Counted from the first letter of the stretch, positions 7,508-15,445 are shown. The stretch: DNA of 35,267 bases from Hymenobacter lapidarius (GCF_001816145.1 NZ_MDZB01000106.1:1-35267), one strand, 5' to 3'. Notes: a model not told the origin generated them from the letters alone. Made by a program: numbers and translations.

Positions 7508-7620
7508 CGAGAGCAGCAAAAAGGGTGGGACAATCCACGTTATTGGTTGGTCTGGATGCAAGCACAGCCAGTAGCAACTTAACCTGGAACAGGATTGCCC
7601 CACCCTTTTTGATGCTCTCG
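7508..7620. mobile_element. MITE-like element (113 bp), relative of the one at 635
   Basis: Left end 7508-7536 and right end 7592-7620 are 29-bp inverted copies with two mismatches (cgagagca[g/t]caaaaagggt and on). The outer sequence is shared with the element at 635-756, and the sequence before the right end (taacctggaaca versus taatctgatttg) is similar too, so the two are diverged copies of one family. The right end touches the decayed ISAs1 transposase. No target duplication is evident. Confidence 0.6.
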
Positions 7621-7931
7621 CATTCCGTCCGACGATACCTTCCGGTGGGTATTTCAGGGCCTGGACGAGGCGGCGTTTAACGCCGCGTTTCTGGCCTGGA
7701 TGCGGCAACTTCTGCCCGCCGAGCAACTTAGCCCGGTCTGCATCGACGGCAAAACGCTGCGCGGCAGTGGCCCGCAGGCCCTGCATGTGGTGTCGCTTGC
7801 TCGACGTGCGGGGCTGCCTCGTCAGCCTGGATGCGCTGGGGTGTCAGCCCGCCATCGCGGCCCAGATTGGCAAACAAGGGGCCGATTACCTGCTGGCCCT
7901 CAAAGGCAACCAAGGGACCCTGCTGGTCAAG
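7619..7931 (+). pseudogene. ISAs1-family transposase remnant with internal deletion
   Basis: The first block reads [20 protein letters not shown] then [19 protein letters not shown] (ends ~7795). It then jumps frame to [20 protein letters not shown] and [15 protein letters not shown]. These are consecutive landmarks of ISAs1 (H-repeat) transposases: IPSxDTF, IDGKxLRGS, the VSxDAxGCQ block and [11 protein letters not shown]. About 30 codons between HVVS and LLDVRG are missing, with a frame change at the join. Both ends of the protein are absent: the left is replaced by the MITE, and the right stops 4 bp before the stop codon of the minus-strand glycosyltransferase. It is non-functional. Confidence 0.8.
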
Positions 7932-7934
7932 TGC

Positions 7935-8942
7935 TCAGTGGCGCACGATGCGTTGGTAGACGGCTAGGTAGTCGGCTGCCATTTTCTGCTGCGAGAAGTT
8001 GGCGGCGGCCCACTCCCGGCAGGCACCGCGGCTGAGCTGCCCGACTTGCTGCACGGCCTCCACCGCCTGGCCCACGGTATCGACCAAAAAGCCGGTGCGG
8101 CCGGATTGAATCAGCTCCGGCATGGCCCCGCGGGCGAAGGCAATGACCGGCGTGCCGCACAGCTGGGCTTCGGCCACGCTCAGGCCAAAGGGCTCGTCGA
8201 AGCCGATGGGGTGCAGCAGCGCCAGCGCCTGGCCCAGCAGCTGCTGGCGCTGCGCGGGGCCGGCGGGGCCCAGGAATACCACGTCCTCGCTCAGCAGCGG
8301 CTCCACCCGTTCCCGGAAGTAGGCAGCGTCCTGCACGATGCCCGCGATGAGCAGCCGCTTGTGGCTTTGCCGGGCAATCTGAATGGCTTCGGCGGTGCCT
8401 TTGTCGGGGTGGATGCGCCCGAAGAACAGCAGGTAGTCGTCGGGCTGGGCGGTGAAGGGGAAGTCCGGGAGGCGCAGGCCGTTGTACACCGTGGCCACGT
8501 AGGGCAGGCGCGGGCTGCGGTCGGCGTGGCTGATGGAGACGTAGGCCGTGGTGGCCGCGTATTTCTCGTAAACGGGCAGAATTCGCGCCGACGAAAAGCC
8601 GTGAATCGTCGTCACCATCGGCGTCGGAATGAGCCGGGAGTAGGTCAGGGGCAGGAAGTCGAAGTGGTTGTGAATCACGTCAAATTCGCCGGCCCGCTCC
8701 ATCAGGTGGCTGATGTGCAGGCATTCGAGCACCTTGGCGTCCTGGGTGCGGTCTTCCTCGTAGCCCTGCGCTACCACGGCCGCCAGCGTGCCCGCCGTGG
8801 CGGAGTCGGCGGTGGCGAACAGGGTCACGTCCACGCCCAGCGCCACCAGGCCCTCGGCTACGTTGGAGGCCATCTGCTCCCAGGGGCCGTAATGGCGGGG
8901 CGGGCTGCGCCAGGCCACGGGGGCCAGAATGGCTACTTTCAT
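7935..8942 (-). CDS. GT4-family glycosyltransferase
   Basis: 335 residues, a GT-B fold retaining glycosyltransferase. The N-terminal acceptor domain begins [20 protein letters not shown] with a glycine-containing loop and carries [11 protein letters not shown] and TIHGFSS. The C-terminal donor domain has [17 protein letters not shown], then [20 protein letters not shown] containing the E-x7-E donor-sugar motif, and [16 protein letters not shown]. The donor is probably a nucleotide sugar such as GDP-mannose or UDP/ADP-glucose, not decidable here. Its ATG overlaps the TGA of the upstream glycosyltransferase by 4 bp (ATGA), so translation is coupled. The 3' end abuts an ISAs1 remnant; no terminator is visible. 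Confidence 0.9.
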   Translation of the reverse strand: MKVAILAPVAWRSPPRHYGPWEQMASNVAEGLVALGVDVTLFATADSATAGTLAAVVAQGYEEDRTQDAKVLECLHISHLMERAGEFDVIHNHFDFLPLTYSRLIPTPMVTTIHGFSSARILPVYEKYAATTAYVSISHADRSPRLPYVATVYNGLRLPDFPFTAQPDDYLLFFGRIHPDKGTAEAIQIARQSHKRLLIAGIVQDAAYFRERVEPLLSEDVVFLGPAGPAQRQQLLGQALALLHPIGFDEPFGLSVAEAQLCGTPVIAFARGAMPELIQSGRTGFLVDTVGQAVEAVQQVGQLSRGACREWAAANFSQQKMAADYLAVYQRIVRH

Positions 8943-11248
8943 CCGGCGGCGGCCACTTTCTCCGGCACGGCGGCCCGCTCCGACTGGTCGTACTCGTGCT
9001 CCAGCTCCAGGGCCTTAAGCACGGTGAGGTGGGAAATGAGGTAGGCCAGGGTGCTTTCCGCGCCCTGGTTGCGGTTGAGGCCGGTTTCCTGGAGGCCGTC
9101 GCAGCAGCCTTTGGTTTCCTGGTCGTAGAGCGGGACGCGCAGCAGGTTTTCGCCCAGAAACCACTGGTAGCTGGCAAACATGCGCCGGATGAAGTTGGGC
9201 TCGTGGGTGATGCGGTAGGCCTGCAAATACACCAGCACCATGGCCATCGTCTCGATGGCCTGCTGGTCGAAGAGCGGCATTGTACTGTCCTGTGGGCCGT
9301 CCTGGTGGTACCAGCCCTGGTTACCCACCGGGTTGAGGAAGCCGTTGCGGAAGCTCAGCTCATCCAGAAAGGCCAGCGCCTCCAGGGCTACTTCCCGGGC
9401 CGGCGCGTGGCCCGTGATTTCGTGGGCGTGCAGCAGGGCCAGCGGCAGAATGGCGTTGTCGTAGGTCAGCTTTTCCTCGAACCAATGCCAGCCGGTGGTG
9501 CGGTGGGTGGCGTAGGCACTCAGCAGCCGCGCCGTGAGCCGGGTCAGCTCTTCCACCAGGGCCTCGTCGTCGGGGTGGGATTTGAGGTAGTAGGCCACGC
9601 CAATCATGGTGTTGGCGATGCCGCGTAGGTGGTGCAGCTCCCGAAAATGCGGCACCGAGCGCGCCAGCAGCTCGCCGGCAAACTCCCGGTACGAGTTATT
9701 CGGGGCCCGGTGAATGAGGTAGCCCAGGGCCCACACCGTGCGCCCGAACGAGTCTTCGGAGCCGATTTCATCCAGGTACTCCCTTCGGAAGCTGAGGAAA
9801 TTGCGGAAGTTGCCGTCGTCGCGCTGCAGGTAGTGCAGGTAGCTGAGGTAGATGGGCAGCAATTTCAGCGCCTCCGGGCTGTTGTGCTGCTGGTAGGCCA
9901 TCAGGGTCATAATCAAGGCCCGGGAGTTGTCGTCGAGGCAGTACCCTTCCTTAAGGTTGGGGATGCCGTACTTGGCGTGCTGCACGATGCCCGTGTCGTC
10001 GGTAAGGCGGCACACGTGGGCCAGGCTGAATTCGGGGATGATTTCGGGGTCCACCAGCGGGCGGGGGGCCGGCGCGGCCCCCGTTTCGGGACGGGCGCAG
10101 GCCGCGGCCAGCACGTCCAGGAACTCCGCCCCGATTTTGGGCCAGCGTAGGTGCAGGCCGTACTGGTAGGCGGTGCGTTGCAGGGCGGCCAGCTTGTCGG
10201 GGTGGGTGAGCAGCTCGTTCACGGACTCGGCTAGCGCCTCGGCGTCCTTGAAAGGGAACAGCTGGCCCCGGCCCTCGGCCAGCAGCTCCTGGGCGTGCCA
10301 GTAGGGTGTGGATACCACGGCCGCGCCCGCGCCCACGGCGTAGGACAGCGTGCCGCTGGTAATCTGGGCCTCGTTGGTGTAGGGGGTGATGTAGATAGCG
10401 GCGGCCGTGAGGTAGTTCATCAATTCCACTTCCTCCACAAACTTGTTGATGAACACCAAATGCTTATCGACGTGCAGTTCGATGGCCAGCCGCTTGAGCT
10501 GCTCGCGGTATTCCTCGCCCGAGCGCCGCACCACGCCGGGGTGGGTGTTGCCGAGCACCACGTACACCACGTCGGGGTGTTGGGCCACGATGGCGGGCAA
10601 GGCCCGAATCACCGTTTCCAGGCCCTTGTTCCGGCTCAGCAGCCCGAAGCTGAAGAGCACCCGGCGGTGGCGAAACGGGAACTGGGCGAGGAGCGGGTTG
10701 ACGGTGGGCGCTTCCAAATCGGGCACGCCGTGCTCGATGAGCTGAATTTTCTCCGGCGCTATGTCGTAGATATCAGTCAGAAAGTCGATGCCCCGGCGGC
10801 TCATGACCACCAGCCGGGCCGAGCGGCGGGCAATTTCCTGGATGATGATTTTCTGATTGTGCGAGGGCTCGCGCAGAATGGTGTGCAGCACCGTGACGAG
10901 CGGTTTTTCCAGTCGGTGCAGCAGCGGCAGCAGGTAAATGCCGCTCTCCCCGCCAAAAATCCCGAACTCGTGTTCCAGCAGGCACACGTCGGCGTCGCTG
11001 GTGTTGAGGTAGGTGGCGGCCTGGATGTAATCCTTCTGGTCATCCTGCCGAATAACCACCTGCACGTCCGGCGGGTACGCGTACTCGTCCTCGTCGTCGG
11101 AGTCGTTCATGGCCACGCCGAAGCCGCTTTCCGGCCCGGTCTGGCCCTGCCGGGCGAGGTTCAGCGCAATGGCGCGCACCACGTTCTGGTTGAAGGTAGC
11201 AATGCCGCACTCGCGGGGCAGGTAGGTGGAGATGTAGGCGACTTTCAC
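8939..11248 (-). CDS. GT4 glycosyltransferase fused to an (alpha/alpha)-toroid glycosidase-like domain
   Basis: 769 residues from a GTG start at 11248. Residues 1-~385 are GT-B type: MKVAYISTYLPRECGIATFN, LLEHEFGIFGGESGIYLLPL, LFSFGLLSRNKGLETVI and EAQITSGTLSYAVGAGAAVV. Residues ~400-750 are helical repeats with conserved aromatic and acidic positions (YCLDDNSRALI, LQRDDGNFRNFL, EDSFGRTVWALGYL, WFEEKLTYDNAILPLALL), like six-hairpin glycosidases and epimerases. The two activities may build and trim one oligosaccharide, or the second domain may only bind glycan. An acidic insert (DSDDEDEYAYPP) sits near residue 50. It is first in a two-gene operon with the GT4 at 7935. A GH130-like protein at 1035 is a frequent partner of such pairs (family knowledge; link here inferred). 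Confidence 0.85.
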   Translation of the reverse strand: MKVAYISTYLPRECGIATFNQNVVRAIALNLARQGQTGPESGFGVAMNDSDDEDEYAYPPDVQVVIRQDDQKDYIQAATYLNTSDADVCLLEHEFGIFGGESGIYLLPLLHRLEKPLVTVLHTILREPSHNQKIIIQEIARRSARLVVMSRRGIDFLTDIYDIAPEKIQLIEHGVPDLEAPTVNPLLAQFPFRHRRVLFSFGLLSRNKGLETVIRALPAIVAQHPDVVYVVLGNTHPGVVRRSGEEYREQLKRLAIELHVDKHLVFINKFVEEVELMNYLTAAAIYITPYTNEAQITSGTLSYAVGAGAAVVSTPYWHAQELLAEGRGQLFPFKDAEALAESVNELLTHPDKLAALQRTAYQYGLHLRWPKIGAEFLDVLAAACARPETGAAPAPRPLVDPEIIPEFSLAHVCRLTDDTGIVQHAKYGIPNLKEGYCLDDNSRALIMTLMAYQQHNSPEALKLLPIYLSYLHYLQRDDGNFRNFLSFRREYLDEIGSEDSFGRTVWALGYLIHRAPNNSYREFAGELLARSVPHFRELHHLRGIANTMIGVAYYLKSHPDDEALVEELTRLTARLLSAYATHRTTGWHWFEEKLTYDNAILPLALLHAHEITGHAPAREVALEALAFLDELSFRNGFLNPVGNQGWYHQDGPQDSTMPLFDQQAIETMAMVLVYLQAYRITHEPNFIRRMFASYQWFLGENLLRVPLYDQETKGCCDGLQETGLNRNQGAESTLAYLISHLTVLKALELEHEYDQSERAAVPEKVAAAG

Positions 11249-11396
11249 AGCAAATCGGGGGAAGTAACTACCACCTGGCGGGATGAAAGTCGGGCAAGTA
11301 ATTTTCTTTAAACGGGCAGGCCTATGGTTTAACCGGTATTACGCACAAAACTCCTGATTATCAGCAACAAACTGCGCGAATCACGCGGTTGCACCG

Positions 11397-11492
11397 TCAC
11401 TCAAGGTAGTAGTGGCGCAGGCGGTTCAGGTCGTCGTCTAGTTCGTACACCAGCGGCACGCCATAGGGAAAGGCGGGCCCGGTCACTTCGGT
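11397..11492 (-). pseudogene. gpmA: Phosphoglycerate mutase (2,3-BPG-dependent), C-terminal remnant
   Basis: The minus strand reads TEVTGPAFPYGVPLVYELDD then DLNRLRHYYLE and stops. GVPLVYELD followed by RHYYL is the highly conserved C-terminal end of GpmA enzymes (I/VPTGxPLVYELDxxLxPxxHYYL). Only ~31 codons survive; the catalytic RHG region is absent. It is joined, out of frame, to the N-terminal part of a different gene (11493-11721), so a deletion fused two partial genes. GpmA belongs to glycolysis and often travels with anaerobic stress genes. Confidence 0.65.
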
Positions 11493-11721
11493 AGAGGTTG
11501 AACCGGGCGGAGAAAACGGCATAGAGCATGGCTTCATCGGCCGGGTTGGTGGGGCCTTCGAAGCGGAAGCGCTGGTCCACCACAAACTCGTCGGGGGCCA
11601 GTTGCCTGGCCGGGCGCTGCCCGGCCAGGCAATCCCCGTTCAGGGCGAAATCTTCGGTGTAGCCCGCTGCTTTGAGCCGGGCCAACGTTTCCGCAAGCGT
11701 GGGGAGCGGGTGCCTGATCAC
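11493..11721 (-). pseudogene. Small conserved Bacteroidota protein, N-terminal remnant
   Basis: A GTG at 11721 starts TLAETLARLKAAGYTEDFAL, then APDEFVVDQRFRFEGPTNPA and DEAMLYAVFSARFNL. This matches a small (~100-residue) Bacteroidota family sometimes misnamed phosphoribosylpyrophosphate synthetase, whose members start with an ALxxLKxxGYTxDF helix and carry an F/YRFEGxxNPxD motif. The expected ending (GVKGxLVxxYGxY) is missing: after RFNL the frame runs into arginine/proline-rich nonsense up to 11401, at the join with the gpmA remnant. It begins 11 bp after the USP stop, as the last cistron of that operon. Confidence 0.55.
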
Positions 11722-11732
11722 GGCGTCAGGGG

Positions 11733-12587
11733 TTATTCAAATCCGCCAGGAGCCGTGGGCAGCACCAGCACGGGCACGGGGCAGTTTTCCAGCAGCCGGA
11801 CCGTGACACTGCGGTGAAACAGCTCGCTGAGATAGCTGCGCTGGCGCGCCAGCACCACCACCAGGTCGGCCCGGGTTTCGCGCACGGCGGCCAGCAGGCC
11901 GTGGGGGTAGCTGCCGTGCTCGTAGCCGCGCAGCTCCGGGGCGGGCAGGCCCTCGACGAGGCCGCTGCCCAGCACCGCTTTCTCGGCTAGGTCGTAGCCC
12001 CGGCCATCTTCGAGCGCGCCCGCCACGTGCACAATAAGGATTTCGGAATGGGGCAGGGCCAGCAGCTGGCGCAGGGGCTGGCTGTTCGCTGCCAGCCGAA
12101 ACGGCTCGCGGTCGGCGGCAATCAGGATGCGGCGCGGCACCTGGCCGGCCGGGGCCGTGAGGGGCACCACCAGCACGGGGTAGGAGGTTTGCAGCAGCTT
12201 GGCGCAGGTGGTGGCCAAGCTCTCGTCCCCTTCATCGTCGGGGTAGCGTTGGCTGAGCACGAACACGAGCGGGTGGTGCCGGTCGGCCAACTCCCGCACC
12301 AGCGCGGGCGGCAGGTCGGGTATTACCTGCGCGACGCAGCGGGCGCGCAGCTCCTGGGCCACGCTGGCCAGCTCGGCGGCGGTCGTGGCCTGGCACAGCA
12401 GGTCGTCGGGCGCGCAGGGTTCGGCCATGAGCCGGCCGGGCACCGTCACCGAGGGCTCGCTCACGCGCAGCTGCACTACCTGGCCGGCCACGGCCCGGGC
12501 CAGCGTATTGGCGTAGCGCAGGCAGTGGTGGGGCGAGGCCTGGCCGTCGGCGAAGGCAATAAACGTTAGGGGAGTCAGGGGTGCCAT
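11733..12587 (-). CDS. Universal stress protein, tandem-domain (type D2)
   Basis: 284 residues with two UspA-like halves. The first is degenerate (TFIAFADGQASPHHCLRYAN, PLVFVLSQRYPDD, YPVLVVPL). The second is clear: RRILIAADREPFRLAANSQP, HSEILIVHVAGALEDG, ADLVVVLARQRSYLSELFHR and CPVPVLVLPTAP. The canonical ATP loop G-x2-G-x9-G-S/T is replaced by ARQRSYLSELFHRS, so the usual ATP-binding role is doubtful. It starts 3 bp after the stop of the frameshifted USP upstream, hence one operon. The closest relatives in the window are the USPs at 12591 and 25565 (same ADREPF and RQRSY blocks). Confidence 0.88.
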   Translation of the reverse strand: MAPLTPLTFIAFADGQASPHHCLRYANTLARAVAGQVVQLRVSEPSVTVPGRLMAEPCAPDDLLCQATTAAELASVAQELRARCVAQVIPDLPPALVRELADRHHPLVFVLSQRYPDDEGDESLATTCAKLLQTSYPVLVVPLTAPAGQVPRRILIAADREPFRLAANSQPLRQLLALPHSEILIVHVAGALEDGRGYDLAEKAVLGSGLVEGLPAPELRGYEHGSYPHGLLAAVRETRADLVVVLARQRSYLSELFHRSVTVRLLENCPVPVLVLPTAPGGFE

Positions 12588-12590
12588 GCG

Positions 12591-13507
12591 TTAGGAGGCC
12601 GGCGTGAGGCCGGTGAATACGGTGTTGGTGTAGCCGGCGGCGGCGGCGAAGCCGGGCGTTTCGGTAACGGGCACCGGCGCGGCGGTGGGCAGCACCAGCA
12701 CCGGCACGGGGCAGGTTTGCAGGAGCTGCGCCGTGACGCTGCGGTGAAACAAGTCGCTGAAGTAGCTGCGCTGGCGGGCCAGCACCACCACCAAATCGGC
12801 CCGCGTGTCGAGGGCCGCGGCCAGCACCCCTTGCGCGTAATGCTCGTGCTGGTAGCCCCGCAATTCTGGTACGGGCATGTTATCGACCAGGCCACTGGCC
12901 TGCACGGCCCGCAGCGCCAGGGCGCAGCCTTCATCATCCTCCACGCCGCTCGAAACGTGGGCCACGATGACCTCGACGCCGGGCAACGCCAAAAGCGGGC
13001 GAAGGGCGGAGGCTTCCGAATCCAACGCAAACGGTTCACGGTCGGCGGCAATGAGGATGCGGCGGGGCGGGTGCTCGGCCAGGGCCGTGGGCGACACCAC
13101 CAGCAGCGGGTAGCTGCCGGCCCGCAGAATCTCCACGCACGAGGTGAGCAGGTCGGCGGCGGCCGGGCGGTCCTCATCGGCCTGGCTGAGCACGAACAGG
13201 GCCGGCTGGTAGCGGTGGGCCAAATCCTGGGCCACGGTGGGCAGCAGGTCGGTAACTACTTCCACCGTAGCGGTGGTTTGCAAGCCTTCCGCGTGCTGGT
13301 AGAGAATGGCGGCCGTGTCGGTCTGGCGCGCAGCTCCTGCTGGTGGTAGCCCTGGGCCACCGAATCGTAGGGGTCAAACAGGGAGGCGCGGTTGACGTGC
13401 AGCAGCACCAGGCGGCCGGCCAGGGCCTGCGCCAGGATGTCGGCGTACTGAATGGCGCGGCGGGCGGGCGGGTAGAAGCCCGCGAAGACGATGAGGGAAA
13501 GGGCCAT
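12591..13507 (-). pseudogene. Universal stress protein (type D), frameshifted
   Basis: The N-terminal part starts at ATG 13507 (MALSLIVFAGFYPPARRAIQ, LLHVNRASLFDPYDSVAQGY) and loses its frame after HQQELRA near 13325-13331. The rest resumes in another frame as ATVEVVTDLLPTVAQDLAHR through RRILIAADREPFALDSEASA and ARQRSYFSDLFHRSVTAQLL. The intact homologue at 25565 has both parts in one frame (HQEELARQTETAAALY), so a single-base deletion in GCGCGCCAGACC-type sequence explains the break. A sequencing error would look the same. If real, the N-terminal domain is lost; internal re-initiation could still make the C-terminal half. Confidence 0.75.
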
Positions 13508-13608
13508 GAGGAAGTGGGGTGGTGGGGTGAAATGGTCGTTGGAGGTAAGGCAGATAAGCAGGCCGCCATGCTTCATCTGTCGTCCGCTTGTCAAACTATG
13601 GCAGCTCT

Positions 13609-13860
13609 TTACCCCAGACCGTTTTCCTGCGTGGCTAGCAGTAGCACCGGCACCTGGGTGTGCCGTAGCACCTCGTCGATGACACTGTCGCCGAACAGCT
13701 TGGCTACCCAGCCGTGGCCGGGGTCGAGCAGGACCAGCACATCGGCCGAAAGCTCCTCCACGGCTTGCCGTAGGCCGGCGGCGGGCGATTCGGCCACCAC
13801 CCGGTACAGGCTGCTGCCGGCCAGGGCGGGGGTCAGGCCGCATTCCTGGGCAGCCGCGAG
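13609..13860 (-). pseudogene. Universal stress protein (type C), C-terminal stub
   Basis: About 83 codons survive: LTPALAGSSLYRVVAESPAA, LRQAVEELSADVLVLLDPGH, GWVAKLFGDSVIDEVLRHTQ and VPVLLLATQENGLG. The last blocks align with the end of the intact USP at 24630 (VGHGWAHKLLVDSVIEQVLR). No start codon or N-terminal domain precedes it; upstream is only ~45 bp to the end of the M50 peptidase gene. Deletion has therefore removed about two thirds of the gene. It keeps the position expected for type C in the mirrored gene order of the two arms. Confidence 0.7.
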
Positions 13861-13906
13861 GCCGGGCCGGCCTGCGGTAGGCTCGTCGGGCCGGAGGCCG
13901 GGGTGC

Positions 13907-14986
13907 CTAGTGGCTGAGCGCGGCCCGGATGGTCAGGAACTCGGTGAGGTTGCCCTGGTCGATGACGCCGCGCAGGCGGTGGTTTTCCAGCACGGGGTAA
14001 AAGGCGTTGGGCTGGCGCTGGGCGCGGGCGTACACCTGGGCCAGGCTGTCGCCGATTTCCACCGTGTCGAATTCGCGGCTCATCACCTCCGCAACAGTCG
14101 TAGTCAGGCGGTTGTCGCGCAGGGCGGCCATGAGCAGGGGCCGGGTCAGCACCCCGACGGCCTGGCCCTGGTCGAGCACAATCAGGTCCTGGTCGGAGCC
14201 GGCCAGCAGGGTATTGGCCGCGTCCTGCACGCTGTCGGTGGGGGCCAGGGTGAGGTAATTGGTTATCATGGCGTGGCCAACGGTGTAGTCGCGCAGCAGC
14301 TCGCGGTGCTGCACCGACACGTTTTCGGTGTGGGCCCCGAAGTACACGAAGATGCCGATGAGCACCAGAAACGGGGCATTGAACAAGCCGTAGAACACAA
14401 AGCCCACGGCAATGAGCTTGCCCAGTCCCGCCGCGATGGCCGTGGCCTGGGGCCGGCCCAGGCGCATGGCCAGCAGCGCCCGCAGCACCCGCCCGCCATC
14501 CATCGGAAAGGCCGGAATGGCGTTGAACACCACCAGCATCACGTTCACCCAAAACAGGGCCATGAGAAAGCCCGGCCCCACGGCACTGTGGCTGATGCCG
14601 ATGCCCTCAAACGCCCCCACCGGGGCCACGAAGGGGTAAATTATCAGCGCCAGCAGCACGTTCACGGCCGGGCCAGCCAGCGCCACCAGCAGTTCCTGTC
14701 GGGGCTTTTCGGGCATGCGCTCCAGCGTGGCAACGCCCCCGATGGGCAGCAGCGTGATGGAGCGCGTGCCGATGCCGAAGCGCCGCGCCGTGAGCGAGTG
14801 CCCCAGCTCGTGCAGCACCACGCAAGCAAACAGCGCCAGCACGAAGCCCACCGACGCCAGCACTGCCCCGGAGCTGCTGCCCCGCCGCACCTCGGCAAAC
14901 ACGAGGAAGCCCAGCAGCAGCAGGAAGGTCCAGTGCAGGAAGATGCGGATGCCGGCCAGGCGACCGATTAACAAGGAATTTTTCAT
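13907..14986 (-). CDS. Site-2 protease-like M50 metallopeptidase with CBS pair
   Basis: 359 residues from ATG 14986 (MKNSLLIGRLAGIRIFLHWT); the longer ORF upstream lies over the promoter and is rejected. The zinc site HELGH is at residues 59-63, and NAIPAFPMDGGR (155-166) supplies the third ligand region. Five to six membrane helices cover residues 15-230. Two CBS motifs follow (TVGHAMITNYLTLAPTDSVQ; TTVAEVMSREFDTVEIGDSL), probably sensing adenine nucleotides. Members are integral-membrane proteases; the substrate is unknown. The gene is downstream of promoter P2 with a ~63-nt leader and is followed by the USP stub and the type D USPs, probably one transcription unit. Confidence 0.9.
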   Translation of the reverse strand: MKNSLLIGRLAGIRIFLHWTFLLLLGFLVFAEVRRGSSSGAVLASVGFVLALFACVVLHELGHSLTARRFGIGTRSITLLPIGGVATLERMPEKPRQELLVALAGPAVNVLLALIIYPFVAPVGAFEGIGISHSAVGPGFLMALFWVNVMLVVFNAIPAFPMDGGRVLRALLAMRLGRPQATAIAAGLGKLIAVGFVFYGLFNAPFLVLIGIFVYFGAHTENVSVQHRELLRDYTVGHAMITNYLTLAPTDSVQDAANTLLAGSDQDLIVLDQGQAVGVLTRPLLMAALRDNRLTTTVAEVMSREFDTVEIGDSLAQVYARAQRQPNAFYPVLENHRLRGVIDQGNLTEFLTIRAALSH

Positions 14987-15053
14987 AAGAAAGCTGTGTG
15001 GGAAGCCGCCAGCTTCAGCATGATGGTCAACGGCGGCCGCAAAGGGACGTAGG

Positions 15054-15119
15054 CAAAATTCCGCCCTGTCCGCCGGCTTCGGCATGACGAGAATTGCCCT
15101 AATAGCTGATTTTCATCAA
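15054..15119 (-). promoter_or_regulatory. FNR/CRP-type double-site promoter P2
   Basis: Read on the minus strand: site 1 TTGATGAAAATCAG (15119-15106), site 2 GCAATTCTCGTCAT (15097-15084), -7 box GAATTTTG (15061-15054). Site spacing is 22 bp and site 2 centre to -7 box 29.5 bp, the same as P3-P6. Site 1 is close to the FNR consensus TTGAT-N4-ATCAA. Drives the M50 gene; start predicted near 15049. Confidence 0.75.
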
Positions 15120-15164
15120 GCGCTGGCCGCCTATTCATATTCCTGGCGAAGCGGGCCGGCAAAC

Positions 15165-15203
15165 CAAAAATCCCCGACTTCCGGCAAGCTGAAAATCGGG
15201 GAT
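15165..15203 (-). terminator. Rho-independent-like terminator
   Basis: On the minus strand an 8-bp stem ATCCCCGA/TCGGGGAT (arms 15196-15203 and 15170-15177) with an 18-nt loop is followed by TTTTTGG. It lies 21 bp after the stop of the small peptide gene at 15224. It closes the BON-USP-USP-peptide unit just upstream of promoter P2. The loop is long for a strong terminator. Confidence 0.6.
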
Positions 15204-15223
15204 GGTGCGCGGCGCGGTCCGGC

Positions 15224-15334
15224 TCAGCGGCGGGGTAGGGGTACAGGCTGGAGCCGCGTGGAGAGGTGGCGCATGCGCACCGCGACCAGGGCCCCAATGA
15301 GCAGGGCCGAAAACAGAAAAGTGGGAAGTAGCAT
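15224..15334 (-). CDS. 36-residue single-span membrane peptide (hypothetical)
   Basis: ATG at 15334 opens MLLPTFLFSALLIGALVAVR followed by MRHLSTRLQPVPLPRR and a stop. It has one N-terminal membrane helix (residues 2-19) and a basic cytoplasmic tail. No family is recognised. The position 112 bp after the USP at 15446 on the same strand, and a terminator directly behind it, argue that it is a real last cistron of the left arm. Its shape (hydrophobic start, basic end) is like the peptide at 27474, which follows another copy of the promoter. Confidence 0.5.
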   Translation of the reverse strand: MLLPTFLFSALLIGALVAVRMRHLSTRLQPVPLPRR

Positions 15335-15445
15335 ACTATCAGGAAGTAATGGGCTTTATTCAGCCGGGGTGGGGGGAAATGAAAAGTAGAAGCGGCGGCG
15401 CGGCTTGTCGGCTCATGCGGGGCATGTAGTCGGGCTGGTTCGGGG

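Noticed and set aside
7385..7582. 65-codon plus-strand ORF between the two MITEs
   Set aside because: It runs into the MITE end, has proline/arginine/serine-rich random composition and no family likeness.
2489..7945. 18-bp near-repeat (caagtgctcag[c/t]gg[t/c]gca) at the end of the GH130 gene and at the end of the GT4 gene
   Set aside because: Two mismatches over 18 bp in coding ends of a GC-rich genome may be chance; it might mark a rearrangement but there is no second line of evidence.
11249..11396. ctgattatcag-type palindrome upstream of the glycosyltransferase operon
   Set aside because: The half-sites are separated by 1 bp rather than 4 and there is no -7 box at the 29.5-bp distance, so it is not another copy of the FNR-type promoter.
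13508..13608. TTTGACAAGCGGACG upstream of the frameshifted USP on the minus strand
   Set aside because: It has only one half-site and no partner site or -7 box at the conserved spacing.
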